Origin: Amycolatopsis umgeniensis
Lineage (GTDB): Bacteria; Actinomycetota; Actinomycetes; Mycobacteriales; Pseudonocardiaceae
Direction of reading: 5' to 3'
Assembly: GCF_014205155.1 (NCBI RefSeq)
Contig: NZ_JACHMX010000001.1
Location: 62,001-126,000, forward strand
DNA length: 64,000 bases
Positions 1 through 7,728 of this stretch are shown in pieces. The number at the start of each line of letters is the position of its first letter. Position 1 is the first letter of the stretch. The notes beneath the pieces are model-generated. The model searched no databases, had not been told where the DNA came from, and was given only the letters and a program-made list of their open reading frames with translations. A program made the position numbers and the translations under genes.

Positions 1-104
1 AGCCCGGTGACGGCGGCCGTGACATGCCCCCACACCTTCCAGGTGACTGACCCAGGTCCGAAGAACCCGTGGTCCAGCATCGGTTCCACCGGTGTCGTCG
101 TCAC
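1..104 (-). CDS. MpaB/DUF2236-family oxygenase, N-terminal fragment
   Basis: Only the first 34 codons are inside the window; the gene continues off its left edge. The start is a GTG at 104-102, preceded on its own strand by AGGAGG at a normal distance. The readable N-terminus contains DHGFFGPGSVTWKVWGH, which matches the opening motif (GxFGPxSVTWxV) of the MpaB/latex-clearing-protein-like DUF2236 family, probable heme oxygenases of actinobacteria. It is transcribed divergently from the TetR gene at 184, with a 19-bp palindrome between them, so it is the likely target of that repressor. The family call rests on about 20 residues and the substrate cannot be inferred. Confidence 0.6.
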   Translation of the reverse strand, partial: MTTTPVEPMLDHGFFGPGSVTWKVWGHVTAAVTG

Positions 105-136
105 GTCAGCCTCCTGTGCCCGCAATTAATACTGAT

Positions 137-155
137 GCGTAGCAATATCCTACGC
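137..155. promoter_or_regulatory. Palindromic operator between MpaB-like and TetR genes
   Basis: GCGTAG-N7-CTACGC, a perfect 6+6 inverted repeat in the 79-bp divergent promoter region. Size and position are typical of a TetR autoregulatory operator controlling both genes. Inferred from position and symmetry. Confidence 0.55.
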
Positions 156-183
156 TAGAGTAGCTTTGTCCAGAGGAGGCCTG

Positions 184-825
184 TTGACCAGCACGACACC
201 GCGGAAACGCCGCGCCTACGCCGCGCGAGTGCCCGCCGAGCAACGCCGCACGCAAGTGCTCGACGCGGCACTGCACCTGGTGGTCGCCCGAGGTCACAAC
301 GCCACGACCATGGACGCGGTCGCCGAACAGGCCGGCGTCACGAAACCCGTGGTGTACGGCCAGTTCCGCAGCCGGAACGAGCTACTCGCCGCACTACTGC
401 GCCGCGAGCAGGAAGCCGCGCTTCAGCAGTTACTCGAAGTACTGCCGGGCGACCCGGGCAAGCTCCTCACCGAAGACGCGCCCGAGTTCATCGCGCGGAC
501 GCTCGCCGACTTCCTCAGCGCCGTCCAAGAGACACCGGACCGGTGGTACTGCGTCGTCATGCCGATGGCGGACATGCCCGCCGAGTTCCACGCCGCCCGC
601 GAGGCCGCGCGCACCATCGCTCTCGACCGCGCGGAGTCGCTGACGCGGTGGCTCCTCGAGGCCGTCGACGCCCCGGCGGAACTCGATCCGGAGATCGTCG
701 CGCATACCGTCACCGCACTCTTCGAGATGGCCGCGAGGCTCGTGCTCACCGATCCTGGACGCTACCGGCCGGAGCGGTTCGTCTCCGCGATCCGGGCCGC
801 GGTCGGCCTCATCCGGCCGAGGTGA
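184..825 (+). CDS. TetR/AcrR family transcriptional regulator
   Basis: A 213-residue one-component repressor. The N-terminal TetR helix-turn-helix spans roughly residues 20-65 (RRTQVLDAALHLV, TTMDAVAEQAGVTKPVVYGQF), followed by an all-helical ligand-binding domain. The TTG at 184 is chosen because AGAGGAGG lies just upstream; a TTG at 166 would lie before that ribosome-binding site. The gene is divergent from the MpaB/DUF2236 gene, with a 19-bp palindrome between them, so it probably represses itself and that oxygenase. It is convergent with the HNH gene and separated from it by 65 bp with no evident terminator. The ligand is unknown. Confidence 0.85.
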   Translation: MTSTTPRKRRAYAARVPAEQRRTQVLDAALHLVVARGHNATTMDAVAEQAGVTKPVVYGQFRSRNELLAALLRREQEAALQQLLEVLPGDPGKLLTEDAPEFIARTLADFLSAVQETPDRWYCVVMPMADMPAEFHAAREAARTIALDRAESLTRWLLEAVDAPAELDPEIVAHTVTALFEMAARLVLTDPGRYRPERFVSAIRAAVGLIRPR

Positions 826-890
826 CCTTGAACAGGTGGCGTGGGCATGCCGAGGTGCCCGTCGCCGGTGGGGTGGCGGGCTCCTCGGGG

Positions 891-2150
891 TCAGGCGGTG
901 GCGCGGTGGAGGGTGTTGCGCCGGGCTCTTCGTAACGGGTCCAGATACTGGGGCGGGATGAACTCCGGCAACCCATCGGCCGCCATCCGGACCTGCCAGT
1001 CCCCGTGATGGATCAGCCGGTGGTGGAACCCGCACAGCAACACCAGGTTGCGGAGGTCGGTGGGTCCGCCGTCTGCCCAGTGATCAATGTGGTGGGCGTG
1101 GCAGTTCCGTGGCCTGCGGTGGCAGCCGGGGAAGGCGCAGCCTCGGTCGCGGATGTTGAGGGCTCGGCGCTGGGCTGGGGTGACGAACCGTTTCAAGCGC
1201 CCCACGTCCAGCGGCTCCCCGGCCGCGTTGAGCACGATGGGGAGCATGAGGCAGTCGCAGGCGGCCATTCTGGCTTCGCGGGCGGTCATGGTGCCGACGA
1301 AGTCCACGCAGGCGGTGCCGAGCCCGGTCTTGAGTTCCTCCAGCCCGATGGTCACATGGATGAGAGTCCGATAGCCGTTGGTCCCGGGCTGATCCGGGCA
1401 GGCGACCGCCAAGTCCAAGAGCTCGGCCCACGCATCGCCCTGGCGCTCGGACTTGGTGCGCAGGTCGGCTTGGCCGAACTCATCGACCGGCCGCGGGGCC
1501 GTATAAGCCTCCAGAGCCGCGGCGGTCCGGGCACCCAGTTCGTCGTCGAGGAGGCCGTTCAGTGTCCAGAACCCGTCCTTGCGGCGTTCCAGGGTGACTT
1601 CGCGGCTGGGTTGTTTGGGTTCGGGGTCTTTGGGTTCGTTGCCGTCGGGGTCGAGCCAGGCGAGCAGGTTGTCCCCGAGCTTCGAGACCTGCCGGGGCCC
1701 GGCGCCGCGGGCCAGATCGGCGAGGGTCTTCTCCGCACACTCCCGATCCTCCACCGAGGCGCCTGATGGGATCCGGGCCAGGATCTCCAGGATCTGCTTG
1801 ATCCGTTCACTCCCGATCGCGCCCTCGGCGGCAGCCACACCGGTCGCGGGAGCGACTGCGGGAACTTCGGTGCCGTCCAGGGCTCGGGTCGGGTTCAGCG
1901 CGATCGCTTGAGTCACGATCGGGCTGGCCTCACCCCGCGACAATCCGGCCACATCAGCGAACCACGCAGCCGTGGAACCGTAGCCGTAGAGGTCTTTCGC
2001 GCCCCGGGACTCGACCTCCGCCAGATACCGCCCCAACCCGGCGGAGGCGATCCGCATCATCTGCAGGAACTGCAGCACGCCATGGGCAAGCTCCAGCTTG
2101 CCGGCGCGCCACAGCTCCTGCGGCAGTTCGGGGAGAAAGGTCTCGGACAC
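891..2150 (-). CDS. DUF222 / HNH endonuclease domain protein (13E12 family)
   Basis: A 419-residue member of the mycobacterial 13E12 repeat family: an N-terminal helical DUF222 domain (about residues 1-270) and a C-terminal HNH nuclease domain around RDRGCAFPGC and CHAHHIDHWADGG, where the CxxC and His residues form the metal/catalytic core. The activity is presumed DNA cleavage; the cellular role of the family is not established. The GTG at 2150 fits the family N-terminus; a longer ATG frame from 2225 would run through the SOS box. A LexA-type box lies 24 bp upstream, so expression is probably DNA-damage inducible, as is known for several M. tuberculosis 13E12 genes. Such genes are often multicopy and mobile-like; only one copy is seen here. 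Confidence 0.85.
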   Translation of the reverse strand: MSETFLPELPQELWRAGKLELAHGVLQFLQMMRIASAGLGRYLAEVESRGAKDLYGYGSTAAWFADVAGLSRGEASPIVTQAIALNPTRALDGTEVPAVAPATGVAAAEGAIGSERIKQILEILARIPSGASVEDRECAEKTLADLARGAGPRQVSKLGDNLLAWLDPDGNEPKDPEPKQPSREVTLERRKDGFWTLNGLLDDELGARTAAALEAYTAPRPVDEFGQADLRTKSERQGDAWAELLDLAVACPDQPGTNGYRTLIHVTIGLEELKTGLGTACVDFVGTMTAREARMAACDCLMLPIVLNAAGEPLDVGRLKRFVTPAQRRALNIRDRGCAFPGCHRRPRNCHAHHIDHWADGGPTDLRNLVLLCGFHHRLIHHGDWQVRMAADGLPEFIPPQYLDPLRRARRNTLHRATA

Positions 2151-2173
2151 CCCACAACAATACCGCAAAACTG

Positions 2174-2189
2174 TCGAACAGGTGTTCGT
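2174..2189 (-). promoter_or_regulatory. LexA SOS box upstream of the HNH gene
   Basis: TCGAAC-AGGT-GTTCGT matches the mycobacterial/actinobacterial SOS consensus TCGAAC-N4-GTTCGA at 11 of its 12 specified positions. It lies 24 bp before the GTG start of the DUF222/HNH gene, where LexA binding would block the promoter. Confidence 0.75.
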
Positions 2190-2349
2190 AATTTTAAGCA
2201 ACAACACAACTGACGCAATTCCCACTGAAGGGTGATGTGTCGAAGTCGGCCGATTACCTAAACCGGTTTATTGAGAGGCGAAGGACACCTTCGTCTTCGA
2301 GCCACAGGGTTCTAGGCACCTACGGCGCGCAGTCCGTCACGACGATGGC

Positions 2350-2375
2350 GTGAAGACCCCGCCCGGGGCCTTCAC
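2350..2375. repeat. Family A palindrome, short degenerate copy
   Basis: GTGAAG-A-CCCCG, two-base loop, CGGGG-C-CTTCAC. The outer GTGAAG/CTTCAC arms match the larger palindromes at 8595, 17776, 24061 and 45203. It lies 40 bp after the stop of the TetR gene at 2415, between two genes on the minus strand, and could terminate the TetR transcript. No T-tract follows. Confidence 0.6.
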
Positions 2376-2414
2376 ATACTTCAAGCAACCAGAGTGCCGG
2401 ACCACGAAGCCACC

Positions 2415-3008
2415 TCAGCCCGCCGACTGCCCCAAAGGACTACTGACCGCCCAAGCCGCCTCGATCATCCGAAAGATCTCGTCCACCGCGGCCTCCGGAT
2501 CGGCCGCCTCACGCCCCAGCGAATACGCGTCGAGCACGAATCTCGCGATCGTCCGACTGGCCGTCGCGGACTGCGAAAGATCAGGGTCGGCGGCAATGGC
2601 CGCCGCCAGCGACTCCGCGTGCCGCAACCTCATCGACTCTTCGTACTCCCGCAGCGCGGGCGATTCGTCGATCATGCGCCAGAGGGAGGCCGCGCCGTCC
2701 GCCGAGCAGTGCCGCACCATCGCGTGGATCTCCCGGCGCAAGGCGGGGATGAGCGGCTCGCGCGGAGCCCGTTCGGTGACCGCCCGCGTGAGGCCCTGCT
2801 CGAAGTTCGCGTCCTGCCCGAACACCAAAGCCTCTTTCGAGGCGAAGTGGGAGAAGAGCGTGGTGACGGCCACGTCGGCCTCCGCGGCCACCTCGCGGAT
2901 GCCCACCTCGTCGTATCCGCGTTCCAGGAAGAGCCGCAGGGCCGTATCGGCGATCTTCTGTCGGGTAGCGGCCTTCTTGCGCTCACGACGTCCTGGAACC
3001 TCGGTCAT
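2415..3008 (-). CDS. TetR/AcrR family regulator, MftR-like
   Basis: A 197-residue repressor with the HTH at about residues 10-58 (RQKIADTALRLFLERGYDEVGIREVAAEADVAV, quoted in part: TTLFSHFASKEALV) and a C-terminal helical domain with the WRMIDESPALREYE pattern common in the MftR_C group. ATG start at 3008. It is divergent from the MDR oxidoreductase at 3079 with a perfect 15-bp palindrome in the 70-bp gap, so it most likely represses itself and that oxidoreductase. Downstream lies a short family A hairpin at 2350 that may end its transcript. The inducer is unknown and could be a quinone or other electrophile, given the target. Confidence 0.85.
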   Translation of the reverse strand: MTEVPGRRERKKAATRQKIADTALRLFLERGYDEVGIREVAAEADVAVTTLFSHFASKEALVFGQDANFEQGLTRAVTERAPREPLIPALRREIHAMVRHCSADGAASLWRMIDESPALREYEESMRLRHAESLAAAIAADPDLSQSATASRTIARFVLDAYSLGREAADPEAAVDEIFRMIEAAWAVSSPLGQSAG

Positions 3009-3049
3009 GGGGCAACGCTAGCAGATACAAAACACCATCAGTTCCAAAA

Positions 3050-3064
3050 CACTAACCGTTAGTG
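3050..3064. promoter_or_regulatory. TetR operator, perfect 15-bp palindrome
   Basis: CACTAAC-C-GTTAGTG lies between the divergent TetR (start 3008) and oxidoreductase (start 3079) genes, 2 bp upstream of the probable -10 (TACGGT, 3066-3071) of the oxidoreductase. A bound repressor would block that promoter. Function inferred. Confidence 0.65.
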
Positions 3065-3078
3065 CTACGGTCGATCTC

Positions 3079-3972
3079 ATGAAGAAAGTGATCTTCACCG
3101 AGTTCGGTGGTCCGGAAGTCCTGCAGCTCGTCGATGCCGAGGACCCGCACGCGGGTCGCGGCGAAGTACGCATCGCGGTGCGGGCGGCGGGCGTGAACCC
3201 CGTCGACTGGAGGGTCCGCGAAGGCCAGGTTCTGGGCGCCCATCCGACCGAATTGCCCTCCGGAGTCGGGTTGGACGCCTCCGGTGTGGTGGACGAGGTC
3301 GGCGAGGGCGTCACGGATGTCGAGGTCGGCGACCGGGTGTTCGGCGAGGGCTCGAGCACGTATGCCGAGTTCGCCGTGCTGTCCGCCTGGGCCGAGATGC
3401 CCGAGGGCCTGACCTTCGAAGAGGCCGCCGGGTACCCCTCGGTGGTGGAGACCGCGCTGCGTCTCATCCGGGAGGTCGAGGTTCGAGCCGGCGAGACGCT
3501 GCTGGTCAGCGGCGCGTCCGGCGGGGTCGGGTCGGCGGTGCTGCAGATCGCCCGTGAACGCGGCATCGCGGTGATCGGCACGGCCGGGGCCGCGAACCAG
3601 GACTATCTACGCGGCCTGGGCGCCGTCGCCACGACGTACGGCGAGGGCTGGGTCGAGCGGGTGCGAGAGCTCGGCAAGGTCGACGCCGCTCTCGATCTGG
3701 CGGGATCGGGCGTTATCCCCGAACTCGTCGCGCTGACCGGGGACCCTCAGAAGGTGGTCTCCATCGCCGACCTCGGCGCACCGGAGTTCGGCGTCCGGTT
3801 CTCCGGCGTGGCCGGGAGCGTGCCGGACGCGCTCGCCGAGGCCGCGGAGCTCATTTCCCTGGGCAAGCTCCACATCCCGGTCGAGAAGTCGTACACGCTT
3901 CACGACGCCGCGGCCGCGCATGTCGACAGCCATGCCGGTCACACGCGCGGGCGGCGGGTCATCGTCATCTGA
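3079..3972 (+). CDS. NADP-dependent oxidoreductase, zinc-free MDR (quinone oxidoreductase-like)
   Basis: A 297-residue medium-chain dehydrogenase/reductase of the quinone oxidoreductase group. The N-terminal GroES-like fold includes AAGVNPVDWRVREG; the Rossmann half starts near residue 135 with [18 protein letters not shown], the AxGGVG nucleotide loop typical of NADPH binding. No zinc-ligand cysteine cluster is present. Expected activity is NADPH-dependent reduction of quinones or enones in the cytoplasm. The start is the ATG at 3079, 7 nt after the -10-like TACGGT, so the transcript is probably leaderless. It is controlled by the divergent TetR and is convergent with rraA, only 6 bp away. 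Confidence 0.85.
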   Translation: MKKVIFTEFGGPEVLQLVDAEDPHAGRGEVRIAVRAAGVNPVDWRVREGQVLGAHPTELPSGVGLDASGVVDEVGEGVTDVEVGDRVFGEGSSTYAEFAVLSAWAEMPEGLTFEEAAGYPSVVETALRLIREVEVRAGETLLVSGASGGVGSAVLQIARERGIAVIGTAGAANQDYLRGLGAVATTYGEGWVERVRELGKVDAALDLAGSGVIPELVALTGDPQKVVSIADLGAPEFGVRFSGVAGSVPDALAEAAELISLGKLHIPVEKSYTLHDAAAAHVDSHAGHTRGRRVIVI

Positions 3973-3978
3973 GCCGGT

Positions 3979-4455
3979 TCAGGCGGGCAGGATCACGACG
4001 CCGTCGTCGTCCGAATAGAGCGTGTCGCCGGGAGTGAAGGTCACTCCCCCGAAACCGACAGGGACGTCGACGGCGCCGACACCCGCCTTCGAACTCTTGC
4101 GCGGGTTGGTGCCGAGCGCCTTCACGCCGAGCGGGAGTCCGGCGAGTTCGGCGCTGTCGCGGACCGCGCCGTTGACGACCACGCCCGCCCAGCCGTTGTC
4201 CACGGCGGATTTCGCGATCATGTCGCCGGTGAGCGCGCTGTGCAGGGAACCGCCGCCGTCGACGACCAGGACGCTGCCCTCGCCGGGGGTGTTCAGCAGC
4301 TTCTTGACCAGGCCGTTGTCCTCGTGACAGGAGACTGTCCGGATCGGGCCGGAGAACTTCCGGTGCCCGCCGAACTGGCGGAACTGGGTGTCGCAGACGC
4401 GCAGCCTCTCGCCGTGTTCGTCGACGAGGTCGGCGGTGGTGAAGGAATCGATCAC
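3979..4455 (-). CDS. rraA: RraA-family protein (regulator of RNase E activity A-like)
   Basis: A 158-residue protein, the normal length for RraA. It has the family pattern of a trimeric fold: [19 protein letters not shown] at the N-terminus, [16 protein letters not shown] and [17 protein letters not shown] in the core. In E. coli RraA binds and inhibits RNase E; related actinobacterial proteins (MenG-like in older annotations) may instead be 4-hydroxy-4-methyl-2-oxoglutarate aldolase-like, so the exact role is open. The GTG start at 4455 overlaps the stop of the upstream PH-domain gene in a 4-bp GTGA junction, which implies translational coupling. A longer in-frame extension upstream of 4455 overlaps the PH gene and was rejected. 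Confidence 0.8.
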   Translation of the reverse strand: MIDSFTTADLVDEHGERLRVCDTQFRQFGGHRKFSGPIRTVSCHEDNGLVKKLLNTPGEGSVLVVDGGGSLHSALTGDMIAKSAVDNGWAGVVVNGAVRDSAELAGLPLGVKALGTNPRKSSKAGVGAVDVPVGFGGVTFTPGDTLYSDDDGVVILPA

Positions 4456-4988
4456 GCCGACAGAGTGTAGGTGCCGATCAGCCGGTTTCGCGCCTGCACG
4501 ATGAGATCCGCCACACGCCGGGCTTCCGGGATCGCCCGCAGTTCCAGTACCGGCGTCGCCCAAGCGCCGCGAAGTTCGTTCTCCTGGGTTCGCGAGCGGT
4601 TCCACCGGCCTCCGAAGGTGATCGTGCCGAGGCCCGCCTCGTCGGCCTTCACCCGGTGCGGCACTTGGAGATACGCCAGCCAGACCCAACGAAACTCCGC
4701 GCCGGTGGGCCAGTTCGCGACGAAGATGATCCGTTGAGTGGTGACCAGGTAGGACAGTGCGCGGTCCCGTGCCCGCCGGGCGAGAATGCGCTGCTGGAAA
4801 AGAAAGAAAAGGCCAACGAAAACGCCACCGAACGGGGGCCACCACGCGATCGATCCCTGGCTGACGAGGATGACGATCAGCACGGCGACAGCGATCATCT
4901 GCGTGTGCTCGGGAAGCCATTTTCGTGGACGGTGTGGCGATCCGGTCCACAACACTTCTTCGCCCTCTTGCAACGGATACGGCTGCAT
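4452..4988 (-). CDS. Membrane protein with PH-like domain
   Basis: A 178-residue protein: a short cytoplasmic N-terminus ([14 protein letters not shown]), two hydrophobic segments at about residues 30-50 and 54-68 separated by a short polar turn, then a cytoplasmic bacterial-PH-like domain whose [20 protein letters not shown] strand pattern is typical of bPH proteins. No enzymatic motif is visible. It has a strong ribosome-binding site (GGGGAGGG) before the ATG at 4988. It is the first gene of a two-gene operon with rraA (GTGA overlap); the functional link between the two is unknown. Confidence 0.7.
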   Translation of the reverse strand: MQPYPLQEGEEVLWTGSPHRPRKWLPEHTQMIAVAVLIVILVSQGSIAWWPPFGGVFVGLFFLFQQRILARRARDRALSYLVTTQRIIFVANWPTGAEFRWVWLAYLQVPHRVKADEAGLGTITFGGRWNRSRTQENELRGAWATPVLELRAIPEARRVADLIVQARNRLIGTYTLSA

Positions 4989-5033
4989 CGAACCCTCCCC
5001 AGGTCGTCACCGGGAGTACGTCCGGCACGTCCG

Positions 5034-5633
5034 TCACGTTGCCTCGGACGGGAACAACGTGCCCAGCACGTGGGTGAGGATCGCGCCGGGGTCGGCCGCC
5101 GGGGCGACCGTCTGACGCAGGGCGAGCCCGATCCCCAGTGCGCCCAGCATGACGACGGCCTGGTCCAGCGGCATCGCGGGTTCGAGGCACAGGCGGCGGG
5201 AGTGCTCCGTCAGCAGGGCGACCACCTCGTCGTCGTGACGCCGCTGGATGGCGGCGACCTGAGTGGCGGTCTCCGGCTGCTGCGCCGTCGCGGCGAGCAC
5301 CTCCGCGGCCGCCGCACTCCATTTCGCCGCGTCCTTGTCCGCCACGTCCACGGGGTTCAGCGCCGCGAGCACCTCGTCGCGAGTGGTGGCACTGGCGAGA
5401 GCTTCCCGCAGTCCCTGGAGATGGCCGACGGCGTCGGCCTCGATGATCGCCAGCCACAGGCCTTCCTTGCCGCCGAAATGCTTGTAGACGGCGCCGCGGG
5501 TGTAGCCGGCATCAGCCGCGATCTCCTCGACCGTCGCCGCGAGGAAACCGCGTCGCAGAAAGACCTCGCGCCCCGCGCCCAGCAGGTGTTCATGAGTGCG
5601 TCGCTGCTGCTCGGCCCGCGTCAGCCTGGTCAT
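5034..5633 (-). CDS. TetR/AcrR family transcriptional regulator
   Basis: A 199-residue repressor. The HTH at about residues 10-55 reads [19 protein letters not shown] and [20 protein letters not shown], a textbook TetR pattern; the C-terminal domain is helical with no recognised signature. The ATG at 5633 is 13 bp from a large palindrome at 5646-5681, which also covers the probable promoter of the divergent small membrane protein gene at 5695. It therefore probably represses itself and that gene. Downstream on the same strand lie the PH-domain gene and rraA, 45 bp away, so some read-through is possible. Confidence 0.85.
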   Translation of the reverse strand: MTRLTRAEQQRRTHEHLLGAGREVFLRRGFLAATVEEIAADAGYTRGAVYKHFGGKEGLWLAIIEADAVGHLQGLREALASATTRDEVLAALNPVDVADKDAAKWSAAAAEVLAATAQQPETATQVAAIQRRHDDEVVALLTEHSRRLCLEPAMPLDQAVVMLGALGIGLALRQTVAPAADPGAILTHVLGTLFPSEAT

Positions 5634-5645
5634 CGCCCACCAATT

Positions 5646-5681
5646 CAGTAACAGTACGTTTCTAGAAACACGATGTTACTG
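5646..5681. promoter_or_regulatory. Nested palindromic operator (TetR/small membrane gene)
   Basis: A 36-bp symmetric element: outer arms CAGTAACA and TGTTACTG, inner perfect 12-bp palindrome GTTTCTAGAAAC, sharing one centre between 5663 and 5664. It lies between divergent genes starting at 5633 (-) and 5695 (+), and its right end abuts the -10-like TATCGT at 5682-5687. It probably binds the TetR protein, perhaps as two dimers. Confidence 0.65.
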
Positions 5682-5694
5682 TATCGTCCGGTGC

Positions 5695-5931
5695 ATGGAG
5701 TTCCTGGCACCTGTGGCCGCGTTTCTCAGCCTTCCGCTCTTCTTGGCGGGGTTCGCGTGGTACGCCGTGCGTGCCCGCCGATGCGGTGTGAGCCAGTCCT
5801 TGCTGGCGCCGATCGAGGAGATCTGGGATCCGATAGCGCACAAGACCAACATCGAGATCCAGATCGAGGCGGAACGCAGTCCGGAGACGCCCTCCCCCGG
5901 TGATCCGCCGGAGTTGCTGTGGCGTCGGTAG
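5695..5931 (+). CDS. Small single-pass membrane protein of unknown function
   Basis: A 78-residue protein with one N-terminal hydrophobic segment (residues 3-22, LAPVAAFLSLPLFLAGFAWY), a basic stop-transfer turn (VRARRCG) and a soluble, proline-rich cytoplasmic tail with IEEIWDPIAHKTNIEIQIEA. I do not recognise a named family. The ATG at 5695 is preferred because it begins the membrane segment and lies 7 nt after the -10-like TATCGT; an upstream start at 5596 would run through the operator. It is divergent from, and probably repressed by, the adjacent TetR. Its last codons overlap the remains of an SDR gene starting at 5919. Confidence 0.65.
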   Translation: MEFLAPVAAFLSLPLFLAGFAWYAVRARRCGVSQSLLAPIEEIWDPIAHKTNIEIQIEAERSPETPSPGDPPELLWRR

Positions 5932-6146
5932 CCACTCGGACAGCAGTCGTCACGGGCGCCAACAGCGGGCTCGGGTACGAGACTTAGCGCAGGGGGTTCG
6001 CGGCCCGGGTGGTGACGGTCAGCTCCAAGGCCTACCGGTAGTCCAAACTCGCCAACGTCCTCTTCGGACTCGAGCTGGACCGCCTGCTCCGCGCAGACAG
6101 GGAGGAACTCACCGGTGGCCGGTACGAATTCAGTATCCGACGGTGA
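5919..6146 (+). pseudogene. Remnant of a short-chain dehydrogenase/reductase gene
   Basis: One reading frame over 76 codons spells three separated SDR landmarks: TAVVTGANSGLGYET (the TGxxxGxG nucleotide loop), ARVVTVSSKAYR (the beta-4 strand and catalytic Ser region) and SKLANVLFGLELDRLL (following the catalytic Tyr/Lys region). In-frame TAG codons interrupt it at about 5984 and 6041, and some 200 residues expected of an intact SDR are missing between the landmarks. The frame begins at a GTG overlapping the end of the small membrane gene and stops at 6146, 17 bp inside the tail of the convergent gene. It is a nonfunctional, internally deleted gene, probably once part of the operon with the small membrane protein. 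Confidence 0.75.
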
Positions 6147-6750
6147 AATGCCGGTCCCGCCCCGGATTCTCGAGTTCGTCCACGATGGCGATGGCGAAAT
6201 CCTCCGTCGAGATCCGGGACGAGCCGTCAGCCGCGGTGAGAATCGTGGTTGATCCCCGCCGGTAGGCCCCGGTCCGGATGCCGGGTTCGAGCATCGCGGG
6301 CGGGCTGAGGTACACCCAATCCCCCGCGTGCGCCTCGCAGGCCTGTAGCTGTGTCGTGCTCGCCGAGGCGATGGTCCGCCACTCCGGCGGCACGAACGCC
6401 GGGTCGTCGATGACGAGTCCGCCGGACGGCGAGCGCAGCGGTCCGGCACCGCCGACGACCAGGACACGTGTGCCCGCCGCGGCGTCGAGCAGGGCCGTGA
6501 TGGTGGCGGCGACGGTGTCTTCCGCGCCGGGCGCGGGTCTTGTCGCACCGACGATGGCGTCGGCTCCGGCGAGAACGGCGCTCATGTGGTCGACGTCGGT
6601 GGCGTCGCCTCGCACGACGTCGACGTCCGGGTGCGGGAGTTCCGACGGGGTGCCACGGAAGACAGCGGTGACGTGGTGGCCGCGGGTGACGGCCTCGGTG
6701 ACGACACGGGAGCCGGTCATGCCCGACGCTCCGACAACGGCGATCTTCAC
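6130..6750 (-). CDS. NAD(P)H-binding protein, atypical SDR (NmrA/YwnB-like)
   Basis: A 206-residue Rossmann protein. It opens with VKIAVVGASGMTGSRVVTEA, containing the GxxGxxG loop of atypical short-chain dehydrogenases, and later has VRGDATDVDHM and LVVGGAGPLRS, features shared with YwnB/YhfK-like NAD(P)H-binding proteins. No SDR catalytic YxxxK is evident, so it may be a redox sensor or reductase of unknown substrate. The GTG at 6750 forms a 4-bp GTGA overlap with the EamA exporter stop, so the two are translationally coupled. The operon faces away from the LysR gene at 7729, the likely regulator. Confidence 0.8.
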   Translation of the reverse strand: MKIAVVGASGMTGSRVVTEAVTRGHHVTAVFRGTPSELPHPDVDVVRGDATDVDHMSAVLAGADAIVGATRPAPGAEDTVAATITALLDAAAGTRVLVVGGAGPLRSPSGGLVIDDPAFVPPEWRTIASASTTQLQACEAHAGDWVYLSPPAMLEPGIRTGAYRRGSTTILTAADGSSRISTEDFAIAIVDELENPGRDRHFTVGY

Positions 6751-7649
6751 AGGACGACGCCTTCCTTCTTGGTCTTCGGGGTGATCTGGCCCGCGACGAT
6801 CGAGGCCAGGGCGAGCGCGAAACCGACGAGCTGGATCAGGCCGAGCGACTGACCGAGCAGCGCCGCGCCGAGGACGGCGGCGACCATCGGCGAAAGGAGG
6901 CCGAGGACGGCGACCGAGGTGACCGGCAGGGACGTGATGCCCCGGAACCACAGGACGTACGCGAGGAGACCGCCGATCAGGCCGAGCCAGAGGTAACCGA
7001 GCCCCGCGTTCAGGTCGATCGCGGGCGGCGCGCCTTCGAACAGGAAGGTCACCGGCACCAGGAACAACCCGCCCGCGGTGAGCTGCCATGAGGCGAACGC
7101 CGTCGGCCCGACGTCCGCCGGACGTCCCCACCGCTTGGTGAGGGTGACGCCGAGCGCCATGGTCGCGGCGCCGCCGAGTCCGGCGAGGACACCGATGATG
7201 TCGAAGCCCGCCGCCGGTCCGATGACGACCAATCCGACACCCACGATCCCGACGATGCCCCAGGCGAACCGCCACGCGGACGGGCTCTGCCGCAGTACGG
7301 CCACGGCGAGGATCGCGACGAGGAGCGGCTGCGCGGCGCCGAGTGTGGCCGCGACACCGCCGGGCAGCCGTTCCGCGGCGACGAAGAGCAGCGGGAAGAA
7401 CAGCCCGATGTTGAGAACGCCGAGCGCGGCGGCCTTCAGCCACCAGGTGCCGCGCGGGAGGGTGCGGGTGATGGCCAGTGCGATCAGGCCCGCGGGCAGG
7501 GCGCGCATGAGCCCGGCGAACAACGGGTGTCCCGGCGGGAGGAGTTCGGTCGTGACCACGTAGGTCGTGCCCCAGACCATGGGCGCGAAGGCGGTCAGCG
7601 CGGTGCCGGCGAGCCCGGCGGCGAGAGGTGTGGTCGTCAGCGTTTTCAC
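6747..7649 (-). CDS. EamA/DMT-family transporter
   Basis: A 300-residue inner-membrane exporter with ten predicted hydrophobic helices arranged as two EamA repeats of about 140 residues. The first repeat includes FAPMVWGTTYVVTTELLPPG and GLMRALPAGLIAL; the second includes TSLPVTSVAVLGLLSPMVAA. Family members export amino acids, metabolites or drugs; this subgroup (RhtA/YdcZ-like) cannot be assigned a substrate from sequence. It is the first gene of a two-gene operon with the NAD(P)-binding gene (GTGA overlap) and is divergent from a LysR regulator, whose 13-bp palindrome lies in the shared promoter region. Confidence 0.85.
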   Translation of the reverse strand: MKTLTTTPLAAGLAGTALTAFAPMVWGTTYVVTTELLPPGHPLFAGLMRALPAGLIALAITRTLPRGTWWLKAAALGVLNIGLFFPLLFVAAERLPGGVAATLGAAQPLLVAILAVAVLRQSPSAWRFAWGIVGIVGVGLVVIGPAAGFDIIGVLAGLGGAATMALGVTLTKRWGRPADVGPTAFASWQLTAGGLFLVPVTFLFEGAPPAIDLNAGLGYLWLGLIGGLLAYVLWFRGITSLPVTSVAVLGLLSPMVAAVLGAALLGQSLGLIQLVGFALALASIVAGQITPKTKKEGVVL

Positions 7650-7708
7650 GCTTCTCAGCTTCGACGATGACGATCAATGAGTCCAACACATGTTTGTCAC
7701 CGGATCAA

Positions 7709-7721
7709 TCTTGATTCAAGA
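7709..7721. promoter_or_regulatory. LysR-type operator between EamA operon and LysR gene
   Basis: TCTTGA-T-TCAAGA, a perfect 13-bp palindrome 7 bp before the LysR ATG at 7729. LysR-type regulators bind dyads of this size containing T-N11-A, which this element satisfies. It probably mediates autorepression and activation of the divergent operon. Confidence 0.6.
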
Positions 7722-7728
7722 TAGATCC

